Shown one piece after another: positions 26,547-35,699 of a DNA stretch of 64,000 nucleotides. Numbering within the stretch: position 1 is the first letter of the stretch; the number at the start of each line of letters is the position of its first letter. Origin of the DNA: CAYFQB01 sp964345225 (GTDB lineage Bacteria; Nitrospirota; Thermodesulfovibrionia; Thermodesulfovibrionales; UBA6898); assembly GCA_964345225.1 (NCBI GenBank), contig CAYFQB010000053.1:186001-250000 (forward strand), given 5' to 3'. The notes beneath the pieces are model-generated. The model worked only from the letters and a program-made list of their open reading frames with translations, was not told where the DNA came from and did no database searches. Made by a program: the position numbers and the translations under genes.

Positions 26547-27274
26547 GCTGCATCCTCAATTCTCAGCTCCTTGATCATCCTTTTCCTCTCATCAGCGGTA
26601 AGATGTCTGTATGTCCCGGGACTTATCCCTCTCATCTCTATACCATTAATCCTTGTCCTGACCAATCTGATTACCGGATGCCCTAACCTTTCGAACATCC
26701 TCCTTATCTGCCGCTTTTTTCCTTCATATATCATCATCTCGATCCATGAATTATTTCTGGTATTCCGCAACCATCTCACCTTTGCAGGTGCTGTTACACC
26801 CCTGTCAATCCTTATGCCTGTCCTCAGCTTATTCAACTCTTCCTCTTCGATGAACCCCTTTACCTTTACAAGATACGTCTTGGATATCTTTTTTGAGGGA
26901 TGTAAAACTGCATGTGCCAGATCACCATCATTAGTAAGCAAAAGCATTCCCTCCGAATCATAATCCAGTCTCCCTACAGGGAAAACCCTCTGCTTTATTC
27001 CTTTCAAAAAATCTTTTACAGTAGGTCTTCCCCGGGGATCATCCAGCGATGTTATTACACCTCTTGGCTTGTTGAAAATAAGGTAGACCTTTTTTTCGTT
27101 TCCGACGATCAGTTTGCCGTCAACTTTAATATAATCTTTTGTAGGGTCTGCCTTCATTCCAATAGTTGCGATTCTGCCATTTACGGTTACACGTCCTTCC
27201 AAGATAATCTCTTCTGCCTTTCTGCGCGAAGCGATCCCCATCTCTGCAATTATCTTCTGAAGACGCTGCTCCAT
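26543..27274 (-). CDS. rluB: 23S rRNA pseudouridine synthase, RluB family
   Basis: 243 residues: S4 RNA-binding domain ([20 protein letters not shown]) followed by the RsuA/RluB catalytic domain with [19 protein letters not shown], whose Asp is catalytic, and [13 protein letters not shown] use the ATG at 27274, since the 13 upstream residues are hydrophobic and non-conserved. RluB versus RluE/RsuA specificity is inferred only from overall likeness. Confidence 0.9.
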   Translation of the reverse strand: MEQRLQKIIAEMGIASRRKAEEIILEGRVTVNGRIATIGMKADPTKDYIKVDGKLIVGNEKKVYLIFNKPRGVITSLDDPRGRPTVKDFLKGIKQRVFPVGRLDYDSEGMLLLTNDGDLAHAVLHPSKKISKTYLVKVKGFIEEEELNKLRTGIRIDRGVTAPAKVRWLRNTRNNSWIEMMIYEGKKRQIRRMFERLGHPVIRLVRTRINGIEMRGISPGTYRHLTADERKRMIKELRIEDAA

Positions 27275-27393
27275 ATAGGTATAAATAATAACATAAATAC
27301 AAGAATATACCATACAGTCCCGCCTTCAAGGTAGTGTAGTGTCAAGTGATATGCACTATAATCCCGAAATATGTTATAATTTTACTAGTTGCC

Positions 27394-27429
27394 AGAAGTT
27401 TTTTGATCATAATGCCGCAAAAAACTTTT
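27394..27429. repeat. Inverted repeat in the rluB upstream gap
   Basis: AAGTTTTTTG and CAAAAAACTT form a perfect 10-bp stem around a 12-base loop. It lacks a GC-rich stem, so I do not call it a terminator. The surrounding 27275-27548 contains two TATAAT words but no recognisable gene. Confidence 0.4.
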
Positions 27430-27548
27430 AGCTTTGGGGGCCTTTTAAAATTGTCAGTTCACTGAGACTTCAGTTTAATCACAGCAGATAAACAATATTC
27501 TGCCATCCAGAAGCAAAGGGGTTAAGCCCCCTTGACGAGGATTATGCA

Positions 27549-27611
27549 GCTAGCTTTGTTATCGAAAAAGGTCCAAAGGGGCCCAAAGTAATTAATGTGA
27601 CAAAATTATAA
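27549..27611 (+). pseudogene. Remnant of a cold-shock protein gene (C-terminus only)
   Basis: The frame ending in TAA at 27609 reads ASFVIEKGPKGPKVINVTKL. The segment E-K-G-P-K-G-P plus V-x-N-V is the characteristic end of CspA-family proteins. Upstream in this frame there is a stop near 27500 and no cold-shock RNP motifs or start codon in any frame nearby, so only the tail survives. It lies 60 bases before the gene at 27672. Confidence 0.55.
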
Positions 27612-27671
27612 TTGACTCACTGAGAAAATTGCCCTTGCATATAGGGGAGATTTTATTTTTTAGAGGAGATC

Positions 27672-28055
27672 ATGGCATATAAGGATAATCATACCGCAAA
27701 GATTGATTTTAAAAAGCAACAGATGGATGCCGTGGGTTTGGTTTCCGAGCGCTTTCCAGAAGTCAACAGCATAGTGATACAAATGACATACCTCACAAAA
27801 GGATTGAATACAGTCCTTATGCTTCGAACTGTATACATCTTCCCTACCTCCCATGCGTATTTCAATATGGACTGTATGACAAAAGGCTGCAATAACGGGG
27901 GCTTTGACCTGACCCCGATTATTAAGGGTATGGTCAAAAAACATCAGAAAATGAAGAGAGGAAACCTTGTCTGCAGTGGGAAAAACGCCGATACTGCTTC
28001 AGACCATGCAAACGTCAACTACGAGGTCACCATAGAGTTCAACAAAAAGACTTGA
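27672..28055 (+). CDS. Conserved hypothetical protein with four cysteines
   Basis: 127 residues, preceded by a strong ribosome site (AGAGGAG) at good spacing. The protein has no signal peptide or membrane segment. Notable features are MDAVGLVSERFPEVNSIVI, FPTSHAYFNMDCMTKGCNNGGFDLTP and NLVCSGKN; the cysteines could bind a metal. I do not recognise the family by name. It is alone, convergent with rpsU. Confidence 0.75.
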   Translation: MAYKDNHTAKIDFKKQQMDAVGLVSERFPEVNSIVIQMTYLTKGLNTVLMLRTVYIFPTSHAYFNMDCMTKGCNNGGFDLTPIIKGMVKKHQKMKRGNLVCSGKNADTASDHANVNYEVTIEFNKKT

Positions 28056-28103
28056 CAGCCATTCCTTATCACCATTTTCAGCTCATACAGTTCAATCTAA
28101 ATC

Positions 28104-28298
28104 TCAGGCATTTTTCCTGAACCTCTGGGTCTTCAGCCTTTTCTTCATCGCTTCTCTGCGTTTTCTTTTCTCTTTTACAGAGGGTTTTTCATAAAAACTT
28201 CTCTGTTTGAACTCTCTGAATAGCCCTTCCTTCTGAAGCTGGCGTTTAAGGGATTTCAGCGCTTTTTCTACATCATTTCCATAAACTTTTATATCCAA
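28104..28298 (-). CDS. rpsU: 30S ribosomal protein S21
   Basis: 64-residue basic protein with the S21 pattern: [41 protein letters not shown] order, ending [13 protein letters not shown]. It has a TTG start at 28298 with a GGAGA site ten bases upstream. The upstream leader contains a probable intrinsic terminator (28416-28455) and a second hairpin, suggesting leader-mediated control. Confidence 0.93.
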   Translation of the reverse strand: MDIKVYGNDVEKALKSLKRQLQKEGLFREFKQRSFYEKPSVKEKRKRREAMKKRLKTQRFRKNA

Positions 28299-28415
28299 AA
28301 TAGTTTATCTCCATCCTCTCCCCGTACTCTATTACCTTCAAAAACGTCTCTTCAGCTACCAAAAGCTCGCCTTTCTCTCGGCTGCGGCAGCTTTGCCTCG
28401 GAAACGGAAAACTAG

Positions 28416-28455
28416 AAAAATAAAAAACCCCAGAGCTTTCAAAGTCTCTGAGGTT
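28416..28455 (-). terminator. Intrinsic terminator/attenuator in the rpsU leader
   Basis: On the minus strand AACCTCAGAG and CTCTGGGGTT pair around a ten-base loop and are followed by a T-rich tract (TTTTTTATTTTT). No minus-strand gene lies just upstream, so it either ends an unseen small RNA or attenuates rpsU. The segment 28456-28634 contains no gene I can support. Confidence 0.6.
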
Positions 28456-28634
28456 CCCATAACTTTAAAAGTTTGTAAAATAAATATAGCATAATGATAT
28501 TAAAATGTAAATAATGAGTTCAAAATGGAGACATTCTATTTCAAATTTCTTTCCCAACTCTCATTAATAACAATTAACTTTTCTATATCAAAATATAAAC
28601 ATAAAAGATGAATTTACTGTAAAATTATCTGAAG

Positions 28635-29561
28635 ATGAAAAAATTCGAATTCCATATTAATGCAGCTGACGCTGGCAAAAGAATCGATATTAAAATATCG
28701 GAATTGTCTGGTCTTACCCGCTCGCAGATTCAGCGTCTGATAGAGAAAGGTTTTCTGAGAGTTAACAATTTTAAAACCAAACCAAATTACAAAACAAAAA
28801 CCGGTGACCTCATTTATGTAGAAATCCCTGATGAGCTACGGAATCTAACACCTGAGAATATACCGGTTGATATACTTTATATGGATGATTTCATTGCAGT
28901 TGTGAACAAGCCATCAGGTATGGTTGTTTATCCAGCCGCTGGTCACAGCAGCGGGACACTTTTGAATGCCATTGCCTATCACAGCAGAAAGCTTTCATCT
29001 GTTGGAGCACCGTTACGAGCAGGAATCGTGCACAGGCTTGATAAGGATACATCCGGTGTATTGGTGGTAGCACTCGATGACGGGGCATACTACAACCTAA
29101 TCGAACAATTCAAAAAAAGGACGATAAAGAAGATATATAAAGTAATCGTTTCCGGTAATTTAAAGGCTGACAAGGGAGAAATATCAAAAAGAATCGGCCG
29201 CTCAGTGTCAGACAGAAAGAAAATGTCAACAAAGGTCAGAAAAGGTAAAGAGGCTTTAACAACATGGAAAGTAACCGAAAGATTCAAGGATGCCACATGC
29301 TTAGAAGTAAGGCTTGAGACCGGAAGAACACACCAGATCAGGGTTCATTTTGCATCTGCCGGCCACCCTGTGCTTGGAGATAAAACCTATGGCAGGAAAA
29401 CCTTCCTTGATATAAAAAAGAAAAAAATCATTTTCCCCAGACATATGCTACATGCCGAATTACTGGGCTTTCATCATCCAATGACTGGAAAGTATATGGA
29501 ATTCAAAAGTGCCCTGCCTCAAGATATGAAAGAGAATATTAATGAGCTGAGAGATAATTGA
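28635..29561 (+). CDS. rluD: 23S rRNA pseudouridine synthase RluD
   Basis: 308 residues with an N-terminal S4 domain (RIDIKISELSGLTRSQIQRL) and the RluA-type catalytic domain carrying VHRLDKDTSGVLVVA (catalytic Asp136) and GRTHQIRVHFA. RluD modifies U1911, U1915 and U1917 in helix 69; the assignment over RluC rests on S4 domain plus overall length. A hairpin of the ACCCCGT family follows the stop. Confidence 0.92.
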   Translation: MKKFEFHINAADAGKRIDIKISELSGLTRSQIQRLIEKGFLRVNNFKTKPNYKTKTGDLIYVEIPDELRNLTPENIPVDILYMDDFIAVVNKPSGMVVYPAAGHSSGTLLNAIAYHSRKLSSVGAPLRAGIVHRLDKDTSGVLVVALDDGAYYNLIEQFKKRTIKKIYKVIVSGNLKADKGEISKRIGRSVSDRKKMSTKVRKGKEALTTWKVTERFKDATCLEVRLETGRTHQIRVHFASAGHPVLGDKTYGRKTFLDIKKKKIIFPRHMLHAELLGFHHPMTGKYMEFKSALPQDMKENINELRDN

Positions 29562-29603
29562 GAATCTCTTTTCTGCAAACACATTGCAATGAAACTTTTT
29601 GAC

Positions 29604-29651
29604 GGTAAACCCCGTTAGAAGAAAATATCAACACTTTCTAAACGGGGTAAA
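29604..29651 (+). repeat. ACCCCGTTAGAA inverted repeat downstream of rluD
   Basis: ACCCCGTTAGAA and TTTCTAaACGGGGT form a stem around a loop GAAAATATCAACAC. The loop is nearly the same as in the copy at 59490-59533 (GGAAATAACAACA), so the two are related elements rather than chance hairpins. No T-tract follows directly. Confidence 0.75.
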
Positions 29652-29660
29652 TTTATATGG

Positions 29661-29666
29661 TATAAT
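29661..29666 (+). promoter_or_regulatory. Extended -10 element of a probable leaderless transcript
   Basis: TGG-TATAAT with only five bases to the ATG of the beta-CASP nuclease gene and no ribosome site, which again suggests a leaderless mRNA. Confidence 0.5.
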
Positions 29667-29671
29667 TTTAA

Positions 29672-31063
29672 ATGTCTATTAAACTTTCTTTTCATGGTGG
29701 AGTTGATACTGTTACCGGTTCGTGTTATCTTCTCAATGCCAGGGGATTGAATATTCTAGTTGACTGTGGCCTGTTTCAGGGCGAACCTCATATTGAAGAT
29801 AAAAATTATGATGACTTTGGCTTTAATCCCTCCACTTTAGATTATCTTCTTCTTACACACGGTCACCTCGACCATTGTGGCAGGATCCCTATACTCGTAA
29901 AGAAAGGTTTTAGAGGAAAAATAATCTGTACTTCGGCTACATATGATATCGCAAAAATCATTCTGCTTGACTCTGCAAAGATACAGGAAGAAGATTTCGA
30001 GCATTGGAAACGTATAAAACGCCGCAAAGGACAGATTCAGCGAGAGCCCCTATATGTTACTTTTGATGCCCTTGACTCTTTACGATATTTTAATCCTGTT
30101 GATGGATATGACCAACCGATTAATTTAAATGGGAAAGTAACAGCGACTTTCAGAGACGCAGGTCATATTTTCGGGTCTGCCTTTATAGAGATTAATATTA
30201 AAGGTTACGGAAGGATCGTTTTTTCAGGTGACTTGGGTAATCTAAATAAACCCATCATTAAAGACCCTTCTTTTCCAAATAATGCTGATATCATAGTGGT
30301 TGAGAGCACTTATTCAAACAGGAATCACAAAGATATTGACGGTTCTGTCCAGGAGCTCAGACAGGCTATTATTGATACATGCGATAGAGGTGGGAATTTG
30401 CTCATCCCGGCTTTCGCCATTGAAAGAGCACAGGACTTACTATATTATTTAAGAGAATTCAATGAGCAGAGAGACTTTCCCTCATGCCACATTTTTCTTG
30501 ACTCTCCTATGGCTATCAATGTTGCAGATATCATGCAAAAGAATCCTGTTTATTTTGATCAGGAGACATCAAAACTTTTCCAGGAAAAAAAAGATCCTTT
30601 TTCTTTTCCAGGACTTAAACTGACAAGAACTTCTGAAGAATCAAGACAGATTAATTTCTTCAAAAATAACGCTATCATTATTGCAGGTTCAGGCATGTGC
30701 ACAGGCGGGAGGATAAAGCATCATCTCAAGCACAATATATGGCGGAAGGAATCTTCAATTGTCTTTGTAGGATATCAGGCCAGGGGGACCCTTGGAAGAA
30801 AAATTATCGATGGTAAAAAGACGGTGAAAATCTTTGGAGAGACATACAAAGTAAATGCCAGAATATATACGATAGGAGGGTTTTCATCTCATGCAGACAA
30901 GGATACCCTTATAGACTGGCTGCAGCATAACAAAAGAATAAAACATGTCTTTCTAGTTCACGGTGAAAATGATATCTTACTTAAATTTCATAAAGAATTG
31001 TTGGAAAGGAAAATAGCAAATAAGGTTACCATACCTCATCTGCAAGAATCTTTTTCACTATAG
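29672..31063 (+). CDS. MBL-fold beta-CASP RNA-processing exonuclease
   Basis: 463 residues: metallo-beta-lactamase domain with THGHLDHCGRIP (zinc ligands at 63-68), AGHIFGSAFIEI and SGDLGN, then the beta-CASP domain with PAFAIERAQDLLYYL and IAGSGMCTGGRIKHHL, and the C-terminal GGFSSHADKDTLIDW. It resembles the YSH1/CPSF-like nucleases; the RNA substrate is not known. Confidence 0.92.
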   Translation: MSIKLSFHGGVDTVTGSCYLLNARGLNILVDCGLFQGEPHIEDKNYDDFGFNPSTLDYLLLTHGHLDHCGRIPILVKKGFRGKIICTSATYDIAKIILLDSAKIQEEDFEHWKRIKRRKGQIQREPLYVTFDALDSLRYFNPVDGYDQPINLNGKVTATFRDAGHIFGSAFIEINIKGYGRIVFSGDLGNLNKPIIKDPSFPNNADIIVVESTYSNRNHKDIDGSVQELRQAIIDTCDRGGNLLIPAFAIERAQDLLYYLREFNEQRDFPSCHIFLDSPMAINVADIMQKNPVYFDQETSKLFQEKKDPFSFPGLKLTRTSEESRQINFFKNNAIIIAGSGMCTGGRIKHHLKHNIWRKESSIVFVGYQARGTLGRKIIDGKKTVKIFGETYKVNARIYTIGGFSSHADKDTLIDWLQHNKRIKHVFLVHGENDILLKFHKELLERKIANKVTIPHLQESFSL

Positions 31064-31226
31064 TAGAAACAATGAAACTAAAAATTGCAGCAAAAAAAGG
31101 TAAAAGGGGAAAGAGGGGAAAAAAAGTCTTTTCTCATGTTAAAGGCATTCTATTTTTAAACGCTTTGAAAGTTAAACTTCGTGTTTTAACCCCTTGTAAA
31201 TGATATTTTACAGGTTGATAGCGCAA

Positions 31227-32066
31227 TCACTTTTTATCGAAAGGCTCTTTACCCCATCGTCCTATTGCATAACTGCCCGGGCTACCTATAAACGGCAGGA
31301 CCAGCATCCACGGTAAGGTCAGGCGTTTGGAATCGCGGAACTGTGAAAGGCCGATAGTCATACCTTCATGTCCTGCGGCAGGCTGGCTTCGATATGTCCC
31401 GAGCAGACGGTCCCACCATGGCAGATTGAAGCCGAAATTACTGTTAGTTTCGCGTATAACTACAGAATGATGCACGCGATGCATGTCAGGAGTAACCACG
31501 ATAAGCCTTAGTATCCTGTCAAAACCTAAAGGAATACGAAAATTACCATGGTTAAACATAGAAGTAGCATTAAGAAGGACCTCGAATATAAGCACAGCAA
31601 CGGCAGGCGGTCCGAGCAAAATCACAACAGATAGTTTTATAAGCATGGACAGGATGATCTCTATTGGATGAAACCGCAAACCGGTTGTAACATCAAAATC
31701 AAGGTCTGCATGGTGCATCATATGCAGACGCCAAAAAACCGGAACCGCATGAAACATTACATGCTGGAGATAAATAACAAAATCCAGCACTATCACTCCA
31801 ACAAAAACCTCAACCCAGAAAGGCAGACTGACATTGTTTAAAAGACCCCAACTTTTTTGAATAGCAATCGTGGCCATAACAACCGGCACTACAGGGAAAA
31901 ACAAACGTACCAATACGGAATTAAGGAGAATAATGCCCAAGTTACTGAACCAGCGCACAGTTTTGGAAGTTGTCAGTGTCCTGCGCGGTGCTAAAAGTTC
32001 AATCACAGCTAACAACGCAAGAACTCCTAGGAAAAAGCCGGCTCTGACAGAAAGTTCAACATTCAT
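31227..32066 (-). CDS. Sterol desaturase/fatty acid hydroxylase superfamily protein
   Basis: 279-residue membrane protein with at least five hydrophobic segments and the eight-histidine di-iron clusters HVMFH, RLHMMHHADLDFD and MHRVHHS plus an HP in GLRFHPIE. Family members insert oxygen into lipids or carotenoids; such an enzyme needs O2, which is unexpected beside the anaerobic enzymes here and may point to microaerobic tolerance. The 163-base gap before it (31064-31226) has only purine-rich low-complexity sequence. Confidence 0.9.
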   Translation of the reverse strand: MNVELSVRAGFFLGVLALLAVIELLAPRRTLTTSKTVRWFSNLGIILLNSVLVRLFFPVVPVVMATIAIQKSWGLLNNVSLPFWVEVFVGVIVLDFVIYLQHVMFHAVPVFWRLHMMHHADLDFDVTTGLRFHPIEIILSMLIKLSVVILLGPPAVAVLIFEVLLNATSMFNHGNFRIPLGFDRILRLIVVTPDMHRVHHSVVIRETNSNFGFNLPWWDRLLGTYRSQPAAGHEGMTIGLSQFRDSKRLTLPWMLVLPFIGSPGSYAIGRWGKEPFDKK

Positions 32067-32111
32067 AGAGCTCTCTTTAACCTGAAAGATACAATAAACA
32101 GGTCTTTCCCA

Positions 32112-32318
32112 TCATGTAATCTTTTTCATTATCTCGGGAAACTGACTTTTGAAGTCCGGATTTAGCCTTGCGAGAAATATTTTCAAACCCTTTAGTTCTA
32201 ACTTCAGTTCCTCGATATCTTTGAGCGCATTACTGACATCTTCTATCTTTTCAGTTATTGTTATCAGCTCTTTTTCAAGCAGGTTTATTTTGTCCTGTAT
32301 TTGTCTCTCTTCTTTCAT
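32112..32318 (-). CDS. Small coiled-coil protein of unknown function
   Basis: 68 residues, nearly all heptad-like charged helix (KINLLEKELITITEKIEDVSNAL), ending in a short FLARLNPDFKSQFPE segment. A GGGGGA ribosome site precedes the ATG, and it reads in the same direction as the hydroxylase 45 bases downstream. I do not recognise the family. Confidence 0.6.
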   Translation of the reverse strand: MKEERQIQDKINLLEKELITITEKIEDVSNALKDIEELKLELKGLKIFLARLNPDFKSQFPEIMKKIT

Positions 32319-32555
32319 CCTTTCCCCCTTGTCTATTTTGTTGAAACCCTATTGTGCTGCATAATTAATTTGCAAAGATGCAGATGTTGCGAAAAAATTA
32401 ATTTTTCGATACCTTAACGCACCTTGGCCATATTTGAGGAGACATATTTTTATAAACATGAGGAATAAGGATAATTTCAAGATAATAATCGAGTTAAATA
32501 AATTTTTGAGCAATGTCTGCATATTCTTGTTAACATTTATAATCCGGGATGCATC

Positions 32556-33068
32556 CTATCTGAATTCTACTGCCTCATGTTTTGATACCCTTGAGGTTGG
32601 TTCCGGAATCCTTGCGGGATAACCTACAGGCACTATCGAGACAGGTCTCAGGTTACCCGGAAGATCCATAATCTTTGAAACATCACGCTCGTGAAAAGCG
32701 CCGACCCAGCATGTTCCAAGTCCATTCTCAAGGGCAACCAGCATCATGGCCATTATACTGGCTGAAACATCCTGTATTGAATAAAGTTCGACTCCACGAC
32801 GCCCATAATGAATTCCTATTCTTGAATCGGTGCAACAGACTATTGAAACAGGTGCCTCTGAAATAAAGTCCTGATTCAGTGCAGCAGCAGCAATCTGTCT
32901 TTTTAATTTTTGATCCTTTACGAAATAAAATTTTCTTGACTGCAGATTGCCAGCGCTAGGAGCCCATATCAGTGCATCAATAAGTTTGTTAAGTAAATCC
33001 TCAGGAATATCTTTTTTGATAAATCTGCGGATACTTCTTCTCTCTTTCACTGCACTAAAAATATCCAT
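32556..33068 (-). CDS. Nitroreductase family protein
   Basis: 170 residues of the FMN-binding nitroreductase fold: ERRSIRRF near the start binds FMN phosphate, WAPSAGNLQSRKFYFV is the second flavin motif, and GLGTCWVGAF the third. Substrate unknown. Transcribed alone, with an AT-rich heptamer stretch upstream. Confidence 0.9.
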   Translation of the reverse strand: MDIFSAVKERRSIRRFIKKDIPEDLLNKLIDALIWAPSAGNLQSRKFYFVKDQKLKRQIAAAALNQDFISEAPVSIVCCTDSRIGIHYGRRGVELYSIQDVSASIMAMMLVALENGLGTCWVGAFHERDVSKIMDLPGNLRPVSIVPVGYPARIPEPTSRVSKHEAVEFR

Positions 33069-33614
33069 AACAAACTCCGTTCTAATTCAAAATTTTAAAT
33101 TCTATTTCCAATTTTCAATCTTCAATTCTAATACACCCCCCCTTGCTATATAAATAGCACGAAGTGGATTAAATAACAAGATATGCACTGCCTACCCCTT
33201 GAGAACTAAAATATTATGTCTTACGGCTACGTGTTTATATTTTCATAATTAAATTTTACATCTAAAGATACTCTTAACTTAAAACATAAAAAGATTTTTG
33301 TTAGAGACGAATGACGTAACCGTTAACCGATACGGACATCGTAACCGTATGACGTAACCGTTTTAATTATTACTATAAGGCCCGTTGTAATGACAGTAAA
33401 GTCTGTGAGCTGCAACAGGACACTGGATATTCATGGAAGAGAAAGATGGAAAATGGCATATCCAGAGGATCAGGTCGGGTCTCTTATCCGTCGGAATCCC
33501 TCTGCTTATCCTCTTTACAATCCTTCTCTCAAGATAAAGGCAGTTTAAACTTTCAACTGATGATTTAACCTTCATGACACAATTATTTTATCTATTTTAA
33601 CAACATAAACAGGC
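33069..33614. other. 546-bp gap with repeats and no supported gene
   Basis: 33085-33135 carries TTTTCAA/TCTTCAA heptamers; 33305-33362 carries CGTAACCG-type units (GACGTAACCG, ATCGTAACCG). 33363-33575 has open frames on both strands but neither has a ribosome site or recognisable protein sequence. No tRNA or terminator was found. Confidence 0.6.
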
Positions 33615-34247
33615 TCAGCGTCTAATAAAATTTAATGCTATATTAGTTCCCATACCCTGGACATAACCGAGCTTGATCATAAGCACAGCAAGCGGTTCAA
33701 GATAGCGTGCGCTCCTGAGAGGCCCGGCATCAACAGGTGCAAATCCTATTTCATATATTAATCTGGACAGGGTTGCCTTTGCCCCACTATCATCACCACA
33801 GAAGAACATAGTTGGTCTTCGGGAACCGAAAAGCCTGGAATCCGAATGGTAGGTTTCCGCGAATACTGTATTGAAAGCCTTTACCACCTTTGCACCGGTA
33901 GCCAGTCTGGCAATCTCCTCAGCTGCAGAAGTTGTGAGCCCAAGCTCCAGGTCGCTTAAATCCGGCTTCAATGGATTAGTACAGTCTATGAGGATCTTCC
34001 CGTCCATCTGTCCGGCAGCTTTAATCGCATCCTCCACTGATTCCCATCTGACGGCAAGCAAGATAGCTTCGCTATTCCTTACAGCATCTGCGGGTGTTCC
34101 TGCACTGGCATTTGGAACTGACCTTGCCAAAGCTTCAAGTTTCTTAGGGTCTCTTGAGTAACTGAAGATCACTTTGTGACCTTTTTCAGCCCAGAGCTTG
34201 CCCAGTCCGCTTCCCATATTTCCTGAACCAATGATCCCTATATTCAT
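33615..34247 (-). CDS. NADPH-dependent F420 reductase/NADP oxidoreductase family protein
   Basis: 210 residues beginning with the dinucleotide motif IGIIGSGNMGSGLGKLWAEKGH and containing FSYSRDPKKLEAL, AILLAVRW, DCTNPLK and KAFNTVF, the order found in Fno-like and STEAP-like reductases. Whether it uses F420 or a flavin cannot be told; no F420 synthesis genes are in the window. Confidence 0.85.
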   Translation of the reverse strand: MNIGIIGSGNMGSGLGKLWAEKGHKVIFSYSRDPKKLEALARSVPNASAGTPADAVRNSEAILLAVRWESVEDAIKAAGQMDGKILIDCTNPLKPDLSDLELGLTTSAAEEIARLATGAKVVKAFNTVFAETYHSDSRLFGSRRPTMFFCGDDSGAKATLSRLIYEIGFAPVDAGPLRSARYLEPLAVLMIKLGYVQGMGTNIALNFIRR

Positions 34248-34350
34248 ACCTATCCTCCCAATATAACTTCTTCAATAATTGTGCAAAGCATACAAGTTAT
34301 TAACACCTCTTACATAAATATAACATAAATTAATATGAAATGAAGGTCAG

Positions 34351-34420
34351 CCGGACTAAAGTCCGTGGTTTCTAAGCGGAATCCCCGAGCCCCGCTTCAT
34401 CCCCGGGCTAAAGCCCGGTG
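34351..34420. repeat. Cluster of three small palindromes
   Basis: CGGACTAAAGTCCG (34352-34365), AAGCGG...CCGCTT (about 34374-34396), and CCGGGCTAAAGCCCGG (34403-34418) lie next to each other. The TAAA-loop palindromes recall dispersed repetitive elements found in other bacteria. No T-tract, so probably not a terminator. The rest of 34248-34513 holds nothing recognisable. Confidence 0.65.
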
Positions 34421-34513
34421 TTTTAGAAGCGTTGCGTGATAAAGGAGTCGAGAAGGTCTGTCGGAGGTTACGGCTAACAACGGTTTTCAACTGTTTTGGA
34501 TATATTTTTAGTG

Positions 34514-35635
34514 TTAACGAATAGAGTAATATCCACCTTTAACACCTTTTTTGGAAAGAACGATCTGCCATACATGCAAATACCTGGAACGGAAAGCACC
34601 TGCACAGCTTAAAAGGTAGTATTTCCACATGCGGTAAAATCTGTCGTCATAAAGTCCTTTTAATTTATGCCAATTACTATCAAAATTCTGAAACCAGCAA
34701 CCCAGGGTTGTATCATAATAAATGTCAAAATGATGCCAGTCTTCTACGATAAAAAGCCTTTCTATAGAGGCGCTAATCTGTTTCATTGATGGGAGATGAT
34801 AGTTCGGGAAAATATATTTATTTGTCCATGGATCATTTGAAGACTTGGAATGGTCTACCCCGATAGTATGCAACAAGAACAGGCCGTCATCTTTCAGACA
34901 GTTATGTACTTTTTTCATATAGGTTCCGTAATTCTTGAGACCCACATGTTCAAACATTCCTACAGAGACGATGTGATCAAATTTTTCATTAACATCACGG
35001 TAATCCTGCAGTCTGATTTCAACCGGCAGTCCCCGACATATTTCTTTGCCCAGAAGAACCTGTTCTTTCGAGACTGTTATTCCGACTACTTCAGCCTTAT
35101 ATTTTTCAGCGGCATACTTTGCAAAACTTCCCCATCCACAGCCGATATCGAGGATTCTGTCACCAGGTTGAAGGCCTATTTTCCTGCAAATAAGGTCCAG
35201 TTTGTCTTCCTGCGCGTCATCAAGGTTTTTGGCATCTTTCCAATAGGCACAACTGTAAACCATTCTTTTATCGAGCATTTTTTTATAAAGTTCATTCCCT
35301 AAATCATAATGCTTTTCTCCAATCTCAAATGCCCTTGCTTTTCGGCCCATATTAAGAATTATCCCTTTTAAGACATGAAGGAGTAATTTCAAGTTCTTTC
35401 TGGCCTTATCCTCCGGCTGAGAGGGAATAATCCTGCAGAAAAAATCATCCAGTTTCTCGCATTCCCACCATCCTTCCATATAAGATTCTCCAAGCCCTAA
35501 ACTTCCATGATTTATTATTTTCGAATAAAAACTATCGTTCTTGACGTGGATATCCCATGGATTATTCCCATTTACGGTGATGCCTGTAGGAGATAATACT
35601 TCTTCTACTAGATTTTTTGATTTAACTTCCCCCAT
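34514..35635 (-). CDS. cfa: Cyclopropane-fatty-acyl-phospholipid synthase
   Basis: 373 residues; adds a methylene bridge from S-adenosylmethionine to unsaturated acyl chains. N-terminal lipid-binding region (GSLGLGESYMEGWWECEKLDDFF), then GEKHYDLGNELYKKMLD, SAM motif ILDIGCGWGSFAKYA, and SVGMFEHVG. I use the ATG at 35635, which has GAGG at good spacing. The longer ORF from 35815 would add 60 residues, about the first 40 of them translated from the mosaic repeat block. Confidence 0.93.
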   Translation of the reverse strand: MGEVKSKNLVEEVLSPTGITVNGNNPWDIHVKNDSFYSKIINHGSLGLGESYMEGWWECEKLDDFFCRIIPSQPEDKARKNLKLLLHVLKGIILNMGRKARAFEIGEKHYDLGNELYKKMLDKRMVYSCAYWKDAKNLDDAQEDKLDLICRKIGLQPGDRILDIGCGWGSFAKYAAEKYKAEVVGITVSKEQVLLGKEICRGLPVEIRLQDYRDVNEKFDHIVSVGMFEHVGLKNYGTYMKKVHNCLKDDGLFLLHTIGVDHSKSSNDPWTNKYIFPNYHLPSMKQISASIERLFIVEDWHHFDIYYDTTLGCWFQNFDSNWHKLKGLYDDRFYRMWKYYLLSCAGAFRSRYLHVWQIVLSKKGVKGGYYSIR

Positions 35636-35699
35636 AGTTACCTCAAATAATCTATCAAGAATACCCTTATTAAATGATATCACGTTTAAGAAATTATTC

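Noticed and set aside
28299..28415. Cyclic di-GMP riboswitch (GAGGCAAAGC word) in the rpsU leader
   Set aside because: The word resembles part of the GEMM-I motif, but the second stem, GACGCAAAGCC and tetraloop receptor are not present.
33363..33575. 70-codon minus-strand ORF in the gap upstream of the F420-type reductase
   Set aside because: No ribosome site, no recognisable family, and the plus strand is equally open; I treat it as non-coding.
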